Below, one piece after another: positions 36,638-47,749 of a stretch of 64,000 nucleotides of DNA (positions are counted from its first letter, which is position 1; every line of letters begins with the position of its first letter). The stretch is from Taiwanofungus camphoratus (lineage: Eukaryota; Basidiomycota; Agaricomycetes; Polyporales; Taiwanofungaceae): assembly GCA_003999685.1 (NCBI GenBank), contig CP021228.1, positions 1,426,001-1,490,000 of the forward strand, given 5' to 3'. The notes under the pieces were generated by a model that was not told the origin of the DNA, did no database searches, and saw nothing but the letters and a program-made list of their open reading frames with translations. Position numbers and translations under genes: made by a program.

Positions 36638-39600
36638 ATGCCTGCTCCAAGACCATCACAGAGTGCAGAGGCTGCCCGTGCGGCTGCTCTTCAAGCTGAA
36701 TTTAATGAGAAGAAATGGGTGTGGGTACCAGACGACAAAGACGGCTATCTCGCCGGCTGGGTCACAAAGGAGGAGGACGATATTGGCGAAGTGGTCATTG
36801 CTTCTGGGGGAGAAGTATGTGTACCTGTTTATTAACCCATGAGCTTTCAGTGACTGACTCTGGGCCCAGATCCGCAGGCTACCTCTATACGCACTTTCCA
36901 AGATGAACCCTCCCAAGTTTGACCGTGTGGATGATATCGCGGACTTGACGTTTTTGAACGAAGCTAGTGTTGTGCACAATCTAAGACTCAGGTATGGATC
37001 TGGCGCAATATATGTAAGTTCTTCAAGTCCCTCGCGGCGCTGTGGCTTCGTTGTGTATGGAAGCGGTGTACTCCTTGGTCAAGCAGTCATTGGTCTCTTA
37101 TTCATAAATCAGGATGGGAAATGGGTCCATTCTGTCATCTGATTTTGTTCTCTGGGAGGGTGTCCGTATCCAAGTCAAGTTTCACGGTGTTCTACTATAT
37201 CTTCAACGTGGAACTTGGCGTATGGACACATGCACTAGAATTGGATGTGCATGCGCCATGACACTTCTCCTGCTAAGGCTCAGCTGCGCGGGTTCCACCT
37301 TATCCAAGAGGTCTATGATGCCGCAATGACGCCCTAAGAAGGGTGTAATATTTTTCATCTCCCCGCCTTAATGAGGTAAATACTCAATGGCCGATGCTCT
37401 GGTGGTTATTCTTAGTATGGCGTCACAAGCCGCAGCCATTGTCATTATCACTTTATGTCTACTGACGAACCCCTTCTGCTCTGACAGACATATTCAGGCT
37501 TATTCCTAGTGGCCATTAACCCTTACCAGAATCTGCCACTATACTCAGATGCCATTGTCCACCAATATCGTGGTAAGCGCCGCGACGAGAATCCACCACA
37601 CATATTTGCCATTGCAGAACGGGCATGGATCAATATGGGCGAGGAGCGCGAGAATCAGAGCATCCTCATCACGTATGATCTGAATAACATCTAATACAGG
37701 CAGACGATTTACTATGTGTTTACAGAGGAGAATCAGGTGCAGGGAAGACAGAAAGTACCAAGAAGGTCATTCAATATCTGGCTGCTATCGCAACAGATGC
37801 GCACCTACCACCATCTACACCTTCCCACTCACAATCTGCTTCGCTTGCATCGTCTTCTTCTTTTGCTGCTATCATGCCCTCCACGGGCCTCCCTCGAACA
37901 AGCTCTTTCAAGAAGCACGGCAAACACATGTCAACCATTGCATCTATCTCAGGGCTGACGGCCAAAGACCGGCTGGGTTTACTCGAACGTCAGATTCTCC
38001 AGGCTAACCCGATATTGGAAGCGTTTGGGAACGCGCAGACGCAGAGGAACAACAATTCGAGTCGGTTCGGGAAGTTTATACGTATTAGCTTTTCGCCAGA
38101 TGGGAGTATAGCAGGAGCAAACATTGATTGGTATTTACTGGAGAAGAGCCGGGTGGTGGTGAGGAGTGAAGCTGAAAGGAGTTTCCATGTGTTCTATCAG
38201 CTGATGGAAGGTGGCGGAAGCCTGAAAGGTGAGTACAATGCAATTACCGAAGTGATTCTTTCATCTGATATTCATAATGATCAGACACATTGTTGCTTGA
38301 TGGTGGCATCGAAGACTATGAATATCTAAACAAGAGCAGGCGAGAGGTTGATGGAATTGATGACAAAGAGGAGTGGGTATTACTGAAGGTATGGGCTTGC
38401 TCAACTCATTCTGTGAATCGACCTCACGTTACCACAGAACGCGTTGGATGTGGTAGGTTTCGCAGCTGCTGAACAGCTGGATCTCTTCCGTATCGTCGCC
38501 GCCATCCTCCATATCGGAAATATCACCATCAGTTCAACGCGTTCCGATGATGCAGTCATGCCAGACCCCTCGCAGGCTGAGCGTGTATGCCATCTCTTAG
38601 GCATCCCAGTCGCAGAGTTCACTAGGGCTGTTCTGCGCCCTCGAGTACTGGCCGGTCGTGAGTGGGTGACGCAGGCGAGGACCCAGCAGCAAGCACTGGA
38701 CGAGCTCTCGGCGCTGTGCAAGACCCTATATGAAAAATCATTCGGCATGCTCGTGGACCGCATTAATCGTGCATTAGACCGCCCGTCCTCTAAGTCGACG
38801 TTCATTGGGGTCCTGGATATTGCTGGGTTCGAGATCTTCGAGACCAACGGTTATGAACAGCTCCTAATCAACTTTACGAACGAGAAACTTCAACAGTTCT
38901 TCAACCACCACATGTTTGTACTTGAGCAAGAGGAGTATGCTCGCGAGGGCATCGAATGGGACTATGTTAATTTTGGGCTTGATCTCCAGCCTACGATCGA
39001 TCTCATTGAGACCAGTGGAGGTGCGATTGGAGTCCTGAGTTTGTTGGACGAGGAGTGCATCATGCCAAAGGCGACCGACCTTACTTTCACAAACAAGCTA
39101 CACGCATTATGGGGTACTGAGCCAATGCCAGGAGAGGAACCGCACCCAGGGTCCACCAAGTATGAGCCGTCGCGATTCGAACAAGGTTTCATTGTACACC
39201 ACTACGCCGGCCGGGTTGAGTACAGGACTGATGGTTGGCTGGAGAAGAATAAGGACCCCTTGAATGACAACTTGACTCGCGTTCTAGCGGCATCCCAAGA
39301 GCGGTACGTAGCGTCTCTGTTTACCGAGTACGGTAATGCACCGTCATTGGTATCTGGCTATGTCAACACTCTCTCGATAGGCAAGAAGCGAATTACCAAG
39401 AAGGGTGCATTCAGAACGGTCGGACAGCGTCATAAAGAACAACTATCGGGTCTTATGGCACAGCTGCAGGCCACTCAACCACATTTCGTTCGCTGCATTG
39501 TCCCCAATACCCTCAAGAAGCCTGGTCGTGTTGATGTGCCACTTGTGCTCGACCAGCTGCGTTGCAACGGCGTTCTGGAGGGTATCCGTATCGCTCGGTT

Positions 39601-42600
39601 AGGCTATCCTAACCGACTTCCTTTCGTCGAATTTCGACAGCGCTATGAGGTGCTCACACCTGGAGTTATCCCGCGGGGTTACATGGATGGGCGGAAGGCG
39701 TGTATGCGCATGGTGGATGCTCTCGACCTGGACAAGCTTAATTTCAGGATTGGTACATCAAAGATATTTTTCAAGGCGGGAGTGCTTGCGGACTTAGAAG
39801 AACGGAGAGATGGACTGCTGTTTGATATCTTCTCTAGGTTGCAAGCTGTCGCCAGAATGTTCACTGCTAGGAGGCAGATGAAGAAGATTCTCAATCGAGC
39901 GGTCGCGATTCGTACCATACAGCGTAATGCTCGCGTATATGGAGAGCTTCGAGACTGGCCTTGGTGGCAGCTTTACACGAAGGTCTCTCCAATTTTTTTC
40001 CTCATGGTTATGTTCATTCATCGACTGCTGGACAGGTTCGCCCGCTCCTGGCAGCCACTCGAAACGACGATGAACTGCGAAAGAAGGAAGCGGAGCTTGT
40101 GCTTGCTAAGGAGCGAGCGGAACGCGATCAAAGAGAAAAGGAGGCACTTGAAAGTTTGAAGATGCGCCTCGAGGCTGAGAAAAGTAAAGTAGAGGATGCA
40201 TTGGAGGCTGAGCGCGCCCTTGGTTTGGATAAAGATGCATTACTTGAACGGAGTAAGAAACGCGAGGCGGAACTGGAGGACGAGGTGGCAGCACTGCAAA
40301 CGGATCTTGATACACTCGACTCCCAACTTGATCGGGCCCTGAAACTGCAGAAGGAGAGCGAGGAGAAGCACGAGACCCTCAGGCAAGCTTTCGATCAAGC
40401 CGCTGAGCACCTTGTTCGGTTGGAGAGTGAACAACACGAGTGGGAGACCAGAGAGGTTGAGCTTACCGAGCATTTGGACCTTGCTCAAGAGGAGATCGAG
40501 GCGCTGAGAGCTGAGAAGGACGAACTCCAAAAGATCGGCGAAGATCTGAAGAGCCTCGTTGTTCAGCGTGAGGAGGATTTGGCCCGTGCCAAGGAACGAA
40601 TGGAGTCGACGTTGTCTGACTTAGATGGCAAACTGAGCATTGAGATGAGAAATAGGTAATATGCATATCATTATAATTGTATGTATGCTGACTCAAGAGT
40701 CTCAGAGATGTTCTTCGCGGGAAGGCAAATAGCCTGGAACAGGATGCCCGCCAAGCCAAAGAACAGCTCACTGAGATGGCAAGGACGGCGACCGAGTATT
40801 CCAACATGATCAAGAAAAAGGAAGAAGATTTAGACCGATTGGCGAATGAATTAGAATCGTCCAAAGCAGAGCGTGGGCGCCTACAGAAACAAATTACTGA
40901 GGTGCAGGGTAAGATCGATACCTTAACGTCTGACTTGGACGCACAACATTCCGACAGGCAACGAAGTGCTACTGCGCAATCGAAATTGCAGGAAGAATTG
41001 GACGAACTTCGCGCTCTACTTGAGGCGAAGACCACGGAGGAAACCCGTCGTAGCGAAGTCGAGAAGAGTAAAGAGCAAGAGTTGTCAGACTTGCGTGGTC
41101 AAGTAGGCAAGCTGTCGGAGGAGCTTGATGAAGCTCGTAGGACCGCTTTGGAGGGACAGACCAAGCTGAAGGTTGAGCTCGACACCTTCCTTCGGGAACA
41201 CAACTCTTTGCAGCAAAGTCACGTTTCTTTGTCTGAGCGCGAACGATCGGCGCAGGCTCAATTGAAGAAAACTGAAGCTGCACTCTCTGATGCCGAAAAG
41301 TCAAGGCGTACTCTCGAATCTGAGCTCCAATCTATCCGTTCTCGACAAATCGATACTGAAAGTCAACTGGCAGACCTACAGAAGACCAAGGAAGTAGGTG
41401 TTACCTGACCCCTCAGCGACGCCGACGCTAATGTGTCGCTTCAGGCTCTAGAACGCCAGCTAGCAACGGCGCAAGCGAGGTACGAGGACTTTGAAGACGT
41501 CGTACTACAGCTGGAAAGAGAGAAGGGTTCCCATGATCGGCAAATGGACGCTATCAAGAAACAGCTGGAAGCAGAATCTTTGAAACGTAGTCAACTGGAG
41601 AAAGCGGCTTCTACTCAGAAGGCTGAGATCATTAGACTGAAAGACCACAACGTCAAGCTCGATAGAGATCTGAATAAAGCTTTGTCAGACTTGAAGGCAC
41701 GCGAATGGGAAGTCAAGCAGCTCGAGGCTAGGCAAGACAAGACTATTGTGGAGCATGTCCATGTACTCGAGGAAGCCAAGCGTGTGACAGATCGCCAACT
41801 AGCCAAAGCTCAAGAGGAATTGCAGCAGAACCAGGCTTATATCCGTTCTCTAGAGAAGGCGAAGAGCAGATTCATGTCCGAGGCAGAAGACCTTGCTCGC
41901 GAGAAAGAGCAGGAACAGGTGGAATTACGCGCCAGGGAAAGGAGGATCAGAACAGAGGAGGAGAAAGCGGCTCGTATCCTCGCAGATCTCGAAAAAGAGC
42001 GGCATGCGAGAGAGGCAGCGGACCTACATGTTCGGCGCTTGCAGAATGATCTGAAGCACAGTCAAAACCAGGTCGCTGATGTCACACAGCAGCTAGCGAC
42101 GGTTCAGAAGGCAAAAGACAACTTGGACATCGAGCTTACACGCCTGGCAGATGAAACTGATGCGCCTAACTCGGTTGCTAGGCTTCAGCGACAATATGAG
42201 TCGCGCATCAATCAACTTGAGAACCAGCTAGAGGAGGCTGAACAAACGAGGTCAACTGCTTTCAGAATCAAAGAACAAGTAGATCGGCAGCACGCCGAGA
42301 TACGTCGACTCATCATGAGTGGTCCCAGAGATGAATCTTTCCGATCGCGTCTGCTGAAGGAACTTCAACTGGCGGATGAGGAGATGGAGAGGGAAATGTC
42401 CACGCGATTCCGACAGATACGCAGCAATACCGGATCCGATGTTCGCACTCTGGCAAATCTCACGCCGACGAAACGCTCTCTCAGTCAAGCGAATGGAGTA
42501 TCACGTACGCGCAAAGAGTCTCTTCCTGAAATTCCACGCACTCCAGATAGACAAGCCCAGGTAAATGCTCTCAAGCATCAGGTACAAGTCCTGGAGCTAC

Positions 42601-45027
42601 AGATGGCTGCCTCTACTCGAGTTCGGCAGTACTTGGAGGCATCTCTGCGGGACATGACAGCTGAATTGGAGAACAGTGATGGTTCGAAACAATCTCTCGA
42701 GCAGTATCGAGCCCGTCTCGCAAGAGAAAATTCTCGGCTTGCAGAACTACTGGAGGATGAGGCCGAAGCTCGCAGAGCAGCTGAAGCTGCTCAAATGAGT
42801 GGTATTCAGGCTATGTGGGATAAATTCCAGACAACCATCACGGAAGAACGAGAGAGTTATTCTCGTTTAGAGGAGTCGCGTAAAGCCCTTGTAAGCTGCG
42901 GTAAATTCTATGACTTCCTTCAACTCTGACGCCTTATTATAGGTAGTCCAGCAACGTGCTGCTCAAGTAGAGCTAGAAGACCAGCGTCGGCAACTTCAAG
43001 AACTTTCACTCACGAAGAAACAAATGCAGTCTGAAATCATTGACCTTAAAGACCGGTTAGAAGTGGAAATGGTTGCCAAAAATGAGGAAATTGGTTCGTT
43101 GCCCCTGCGTCGAGTGCCATGCCACGGACTCACTCTTCGTAGGTGCCAAACGGCAACTTCAGATGCGTTTACAGGAATTAGAGATCACATCATCTGCATC
43201 CGCCACTGTTCACTCCGGTTAGTGATGTTTTATATCACTTTACATGTCGTTATGACGTAATCTTCCCCAGAACTGCAAGAAGCAGTCGAAGCCTATAAAA
43301 TGAAGACGGAAACCTACCTCAAGAGGATGGAGGAGGCAGAAATAGCGAGGGCCAAAGCAGCGCGTGCAGAGACCTTTGGTCAGTATTGAATGACCCATCC
43401 CTCCTATATTAATCTGATAGAATTGTACAGCTCGTCGAGCACTCGCCGATGCTGAGAAAGCTCATGCTGACGCAGTGGCTGAACGAGATTCGTCTGAAGA
43501 GAGGTTGAAAATAGCGGAGGAGCGGGTACGAGATCTTGAGGCGAAGCTCGACGAGGAAGGCCGTGAATCGTCTGATCTTGAGGTATTGCGTCAACGTCTG
43601 GCTGAAGAGATGGGGGATGAGCGTAAGCAGCACCAGCAAGATCTAGCTGAGCGCGACTTCACTGCCGATCAGACCCGCAAGAAATACCAAGGTAGATTTA
43701 TATCTGTTACAGTGATTGATGAGGTACTAAGCCCCGGCTGTTCTCGTGCAGCCGAGCTGGCACAGCTTAGTGAAGGTTGGTCAGCATTCTTTGTTCATTC
43801 ATGTGTATCGTCTGATATTTTTGAAAACATAGAGCTACAGTCGCAGAGAGATACGATGAGTAGGCTACGGGAAGAGAACAGGAAGGCTCGATCAGACCAT
43901 GACGAGCTTCAACTCCGGTACGATGACGAGGTGTACAATGGGGGCTCCTGGAAGAAAGACAAGGAACGTTTAGAGACCAAGATCCAAGACTTGACCAAGG
44001 CCTATGGCTCATCTACTGCAGCTCAGGCTGAGCAGCAGTCTCAAATTGTATCTCTTCATTCTCAAGTCCGAGAGCTACGCAGCGTGTTGAACGATGCAGA
44101 AGCCGATCGAACATTGTTACAGAAGGCGCGCCGTGCCCTGCAAGCAGAGTTGGAGGCGATCAAGTTGGACTCTGTCGATGCTACTAGAATGTCGTCGGAT
44201 ACGGAGTTGCAGAAGCTCCGACTTGAGAAGCAAGATCTAGAGCGATCTTTGGAAGAACATGAGGACCGTGTCACCATGGCCTCTGAGCGGATGAAGAAGG
44301 CCGAGGGCTACGCCAGTGAGTGCCAGGTCGAACTTGGAAAAATTAGAGTGGAAAACTCAGAACTGGACAAGCTCAACGTGAGTGCCTGTCTGTCAGATTC
44401 TTTCTAATCAGTTTACAACTCAAAACATTTCAGGCAAATCTCGAAAAGCAGATAAAGGAGCTGAATGTCCGCATTGTGGACCTGGAGACTAGATCGCTGA
44501 ACTCCCCGCGGCCTGCTTCGACAACGTCTAGACGGCTCGAAAGTCGGATTGAGGAGCTTACCAACCAGCTCAACCAGACTTCCAAAGATAGCTCTCGATT
44601 ACATCGAACCGCAGACAAAAGTGCTCGCGATGCGAAGTTCCAACTTGCCGAAGCCGAACGCCAGCGTACTCGATTGGAGGAGGAGGTCAAGTCATACGAA
44701 TCGAAGATTGTCGGTATGAGGCAGGCGATGGACGAGCTAGTGAGTAACATGTCCGATCACTCAATGTAGTATCATTCTGATGGAGTTGCAATGACATGTA
44801 GCAAACTTCGGAGAACAACTTACAACTCGAGAAAAGGAGGGCGGAGCGAGAAGCCGCAGATTTGAAACAGAAGGCTCTTAAGTACGTTTCTCGGCATACT
44901 AGTCATTCATGTCTCACTGATTTGATTTTTGGCTAGCCTCGAGCGGGAGGTTGAACGATTGCGCAGTCGGCTTGAACGTCCGTCAACTGTACTAATGGGT
45001 TCCCCAGCAAGCTCTCCACGAAAATAG
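36638..45027 (+). CDS. Class II (conventional) myosin heavy chain
   Basis: Actin motor of the cytokinetic ring in fungi. From 36638 ([18 protein letters not shown]) an SH3-like N-terminal part ([18 protein letters not shown]) is followed by the motor. It shows [15 protein letters not shown], the P-loop [11 protein letters not shown] (37727 on), switch [11 protein letters not shown], switch [10 protein letters not shown] and the actin-binding [16 protein letters not shown] converter and neck ([31 protein letters not shown]) follow. From about 40060 almost everything is heptad-repeat coiled coil through about a dozen exons, ending SSPASSPRK-stop at 45025-45027. I estimate about 2,400 aa, longer than the roughly 1,500 aa S. 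pombe Myo2. The long coiled-coil tail sets it apart from class I and V myosins. Loop 1 carries a long Ser-rich insert. The intron at 37014-37487 is 474 nt, far above the usual size here. Confidence 0.93.
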
Positions 45028-45302
45028 GTTCGAGTCATGTCCTGATCTTGTCGACTTGCACGCATTTTCACGCTGCGTCACGAACTTCATGATTACGCCT
45101 CCTTTTTCATTGCGTTTTTCATTGCATTTGTCTAACCGTGTTGCACAACTATTACCTGTTTGTATCATTATCTCGGACACTGACTTTCGTTTTTGTTATC
45201 CCTTCTTGCTATCTTACCTGACCCGCTGCGGATGATATTGACTTATCAAGTCGATCTCCATGTATGTCCACGAATCTCGCACATATTATTATTGCCCCAA
45301 AC
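45028..45302. other. Intergenic, myosin 3' flank
   Basis: Short pyrimidine-rich gap after the myosin stop. No gene seen. Confidence 0.45.
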
Positions 45303-46653
45303 CGGAAGCTAGTGGTGCCGTGAGGTAAAGTACCTCAGACCTTAAGGTGAGATGAGGTGCACTGCATGCCGGTTACCTCAAGGTACCTCAAGGTAACAGC
45401 CTGGCCTGGAGGTCACATTATGCGGACGCGTCGCGACAAGTAAACCTTGAGAGCGCGTTTTTTCCTCAAGCAATGAAGGCCTGAGACCGATACACGATGC
45501 AACTGTCTTGATCCCGTAACGATGGGTATGCTTCACATTCTTATTGCCGTTTGCAGTAAAGCTAGCACGCGCGGTGACGCCACACACTTTGCTCGTTTTC
45601 AACGGTCAGGAATGATGTACCTATATCTCAAGAACGAGAGACAGGAACACCCTACATAGGGGTGATTATTGAAGCCCTGAGCGAGGGCTATTGAGCCCCG
45701 TAGATATCATCATGTTATGTGGTGATTCCATTGGTGCTGTTGTGCCCTCAGGCTGTGGGCAAAGAACTCCCTCTAGAGACAAATAAATGTACTTTATAAA
45801 GTTGTTTATTATGCCAAATGAATCCTTTTGCATGCCCAAAGTGAGCCCCAGCAAAGAGAATGGCACACAAGCAAGCATTGAAGCTGAATTGAGGGATCCT
45901 ATGAGATATATGGCACAGGTTCGGTCACGTGATTAGTCTCAGATGGTAGATCTGCAGCAAAAACCTCAATTCAGCTTCAATGCTTGCTGGGGCTCACTTT
46001 GGACATGCAAAAGGATCCATTTGGCATAATAAACAACTTTATAAAGTCCAATCATTTGTCTCCAGAGGGAGTTCTTTGCCCACAGCCTGAGGGCACAATG
46101 GCACCAATAGAATCACCACATAACATGATGAGGGGCTCAATAGCCCTCACTCAAGATCACCCCCTATGTAGGGTATTTTGGCCTCTTATTTTTGAGTTAT
46201 AGGTACATCATTCCTGACCATTGAGCAAAGTGTGTGGTGTCACCACACTGTGCCAGCTCAATAAATTCAATCTGTGGTGGGACTGCCTTACATTCACTCA
46301 AGATTGAATGCTAGACTGAGAGAAAATGTTGACATCAACATTGTGTTGGATGGTCCTCCTGGAGCATCAGAGTTATTTAAGTTGTGTTACTGTACCGCCT
46401 CCACTATATGCCATTATACTCGAGCCTGTTTGCAAAAGGAGTTTTGCGACAAGTTATTTGTTCCACGCAAATAATACCCTATACGATGGGGCATAATGAC
46501 ACTTTTGGGTTACTCACCTTCCATGTATGGGCGTAGTCTGAGCGGTGCCGGTTACCTCAGGTACCTCAAGACGCACCTTGGCTAAGGTGAAAGTAGCAAT
46601 CCCGAGACCTCAAGGTGACCTTCACCTCATCTCGAGCAGCACCGAAGGAAGCT
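45303..46653. mobile_element. hAT-like non-autonomous DNA transposon (about 1.33 kb) with target-site duplication
   Basis: Proposed element 45311-46645. Flanks are cggaagct (45303-45310) and aggaagct (46646-46653), matching at 7 of 8 bases, as expected for the 8-bp duplication of hAT elements. Ends read AGTGGTGCCGTGAGG and, reverse complemented, TCGGTGCTGCTCGAG, sharing GGTGCYG. Both sub-terminal parts carry repeated ACCTCAAGGT/GGTTACCTC motifs, typical of transposase sub-terminal sites. No transposase gene. The centre is a large foldback (see the inverted repeat at 45560-46260). The superfamily call rests on target-duplication length and end sequence and is tentative. Confidence 0.6.
45560..46260. 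repeat. Large inverted repeat inside the hAT-like element
   Basis: Left arm 45560-45894 and right arm 45964-46260 are reverse complements at roughly 85-90%, separated by a 69-bp spacer. Each arm read outward opens the same short peptide (GIINNFIK, then CPQPEGTxAPxESPHNMM), so the arms may be two copies of a fragment of some coding sequence. One arm has about 20 extra bases. The frames of about 70 codons are too short and too similar to be two genes. Confidence 0.8.
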
Positions 46654-46663
46654 GTGGTGGTGG

Positions 46664-46670
46664 TATAAAA
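46664..46670 (+). promoter_or_regulatory. TATA box of RPL38
   Basis: TATAAAA, 193 bp before the RPL38 start codon and only about 10 bp after the target duplication of the transposon on its left. Start site and strength are inferred. Confidence 0.5.
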
Positions 46671-46856
46671 TCATAACTATTCTGATATGAGAAAGCCCGT
46701 GTTTACGACACGAAGGCTTGTTTCGAGTCTTGGACATGATGACATTCAGGCTTCGGCATACTCCGAAACTATACAGCTCCAAACAGAGTTTCAGCCACAC
46801 AGTGATGGTCGTTGGTACAGCCCGTAGCTGAAGCTGTAGAAGACAAGTCGCCAGCC

Positions 46857-47318
46857 ATGGTAAGCCGCACAGTGCTGTTTTTGCGTTCACAGACTGAGAA
46901 GTATGCGTGGCATAGCCTAAGGAGATCCGTGACATCAAGGAATTCATCGCCGTCTCCCAGAGAAAGGATGCATCAGGTGCGCATGCTCCTATGCAGAGCG
47001 CTGGTGCAAATTACTGATCACAACTCGTTGCGTGCCTTGCTGGGGATGTTGTATTGCGGTTTTATTTCCCCAGAGGCGAGGATAAAGAAGATCGCCCCGC
47101 GGGTTGCTGGCGGCAAGACGAGGACGAAGTTCAAAATCCGGTGCAGGCGGTATCTGTACACCCTTGCGCTCGACGACCCCGAGAAAGCGGAGAAGTTGCA
47201 GCAGAGCCTGCCTCCAGGTGCGTCCCCCGCATGCGCCCGCTCCGCACGCCGATGTTGACTGTCCTGTTGCGCAGGCCTCACCGTGGTTGAGGTCAAGAAG
47301 ACACCAAAAAAGAAGTAG
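46857..47318 (+). CDS. RPL38: 60S ribosomal protein eL38
   Basis: Cytosolic large-subunit protein, 83 aa in this model. Exons are 46857-46859 (the ATG alone), 46916-46976 ([20 protein letters not shown]), 47074-47217 ([20 protein letters not shown] through [18 protein letters not shown]) and 47275-47318 ([14 protein letters not shown]). It matches eL38 along its whole length (family: RYLYTL, DKEKAEKLKQSLPPGL). A first exon holding only the start codon is common in fungal ribosomal protein genes and explains why no long frame starts here. All introns are GT-AG. It is convergent with the site-2 protease gene. Confidence 0.95.
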
Positions 47319-47749
47319 AGCGGTGCACAATGGCGGGTACCGCGCCGCGCCTCTGTGGCTTCACTCGGATTGTCAGGCATCTTATGGGATTGTATGCTCC
47401 AGCTAGCTTTAATATGCATGCATGCGCGCTCGACAATGCGTTGTATCATTATGACATTGCTTCAACATTGCTTTGCTTTTCAAATGCTCGCTCTTGTGGA
47501 AGCGTCGAGAGCGGCTCAAGATCAAAGGCAGTAGGCAGTGCGTAGCATGAGCATCGTCATGACTTGAATGTCCAACGGTAGTGTACATGAGGCATCGACA
47601 TCCCAAGATATGCTACAGAGATAAGTGAATCGACGTCACTAATCTTATTACAACACCAGCGTCCGCGAGACACTTTGCATTCACTGCTCTGCACAGAGCG
47701 CCCAGTCCGAGGAATTTTTTAGCTACGCGAGGACGGATAAGACAAGGTG
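47319..47749. other. Intergenic between convergent genes
   Basis: 3' flanks of RPL38 (plus) and the site-2 protease (minus). No gene seen. Confidence 0.5.

Noticed and set aside
45666-46202. Two similar frames of about 70 codons as separate genes
   Set aside because: They are the two arms of one inverted repeat within a transposon and have no start context or introns of their own.
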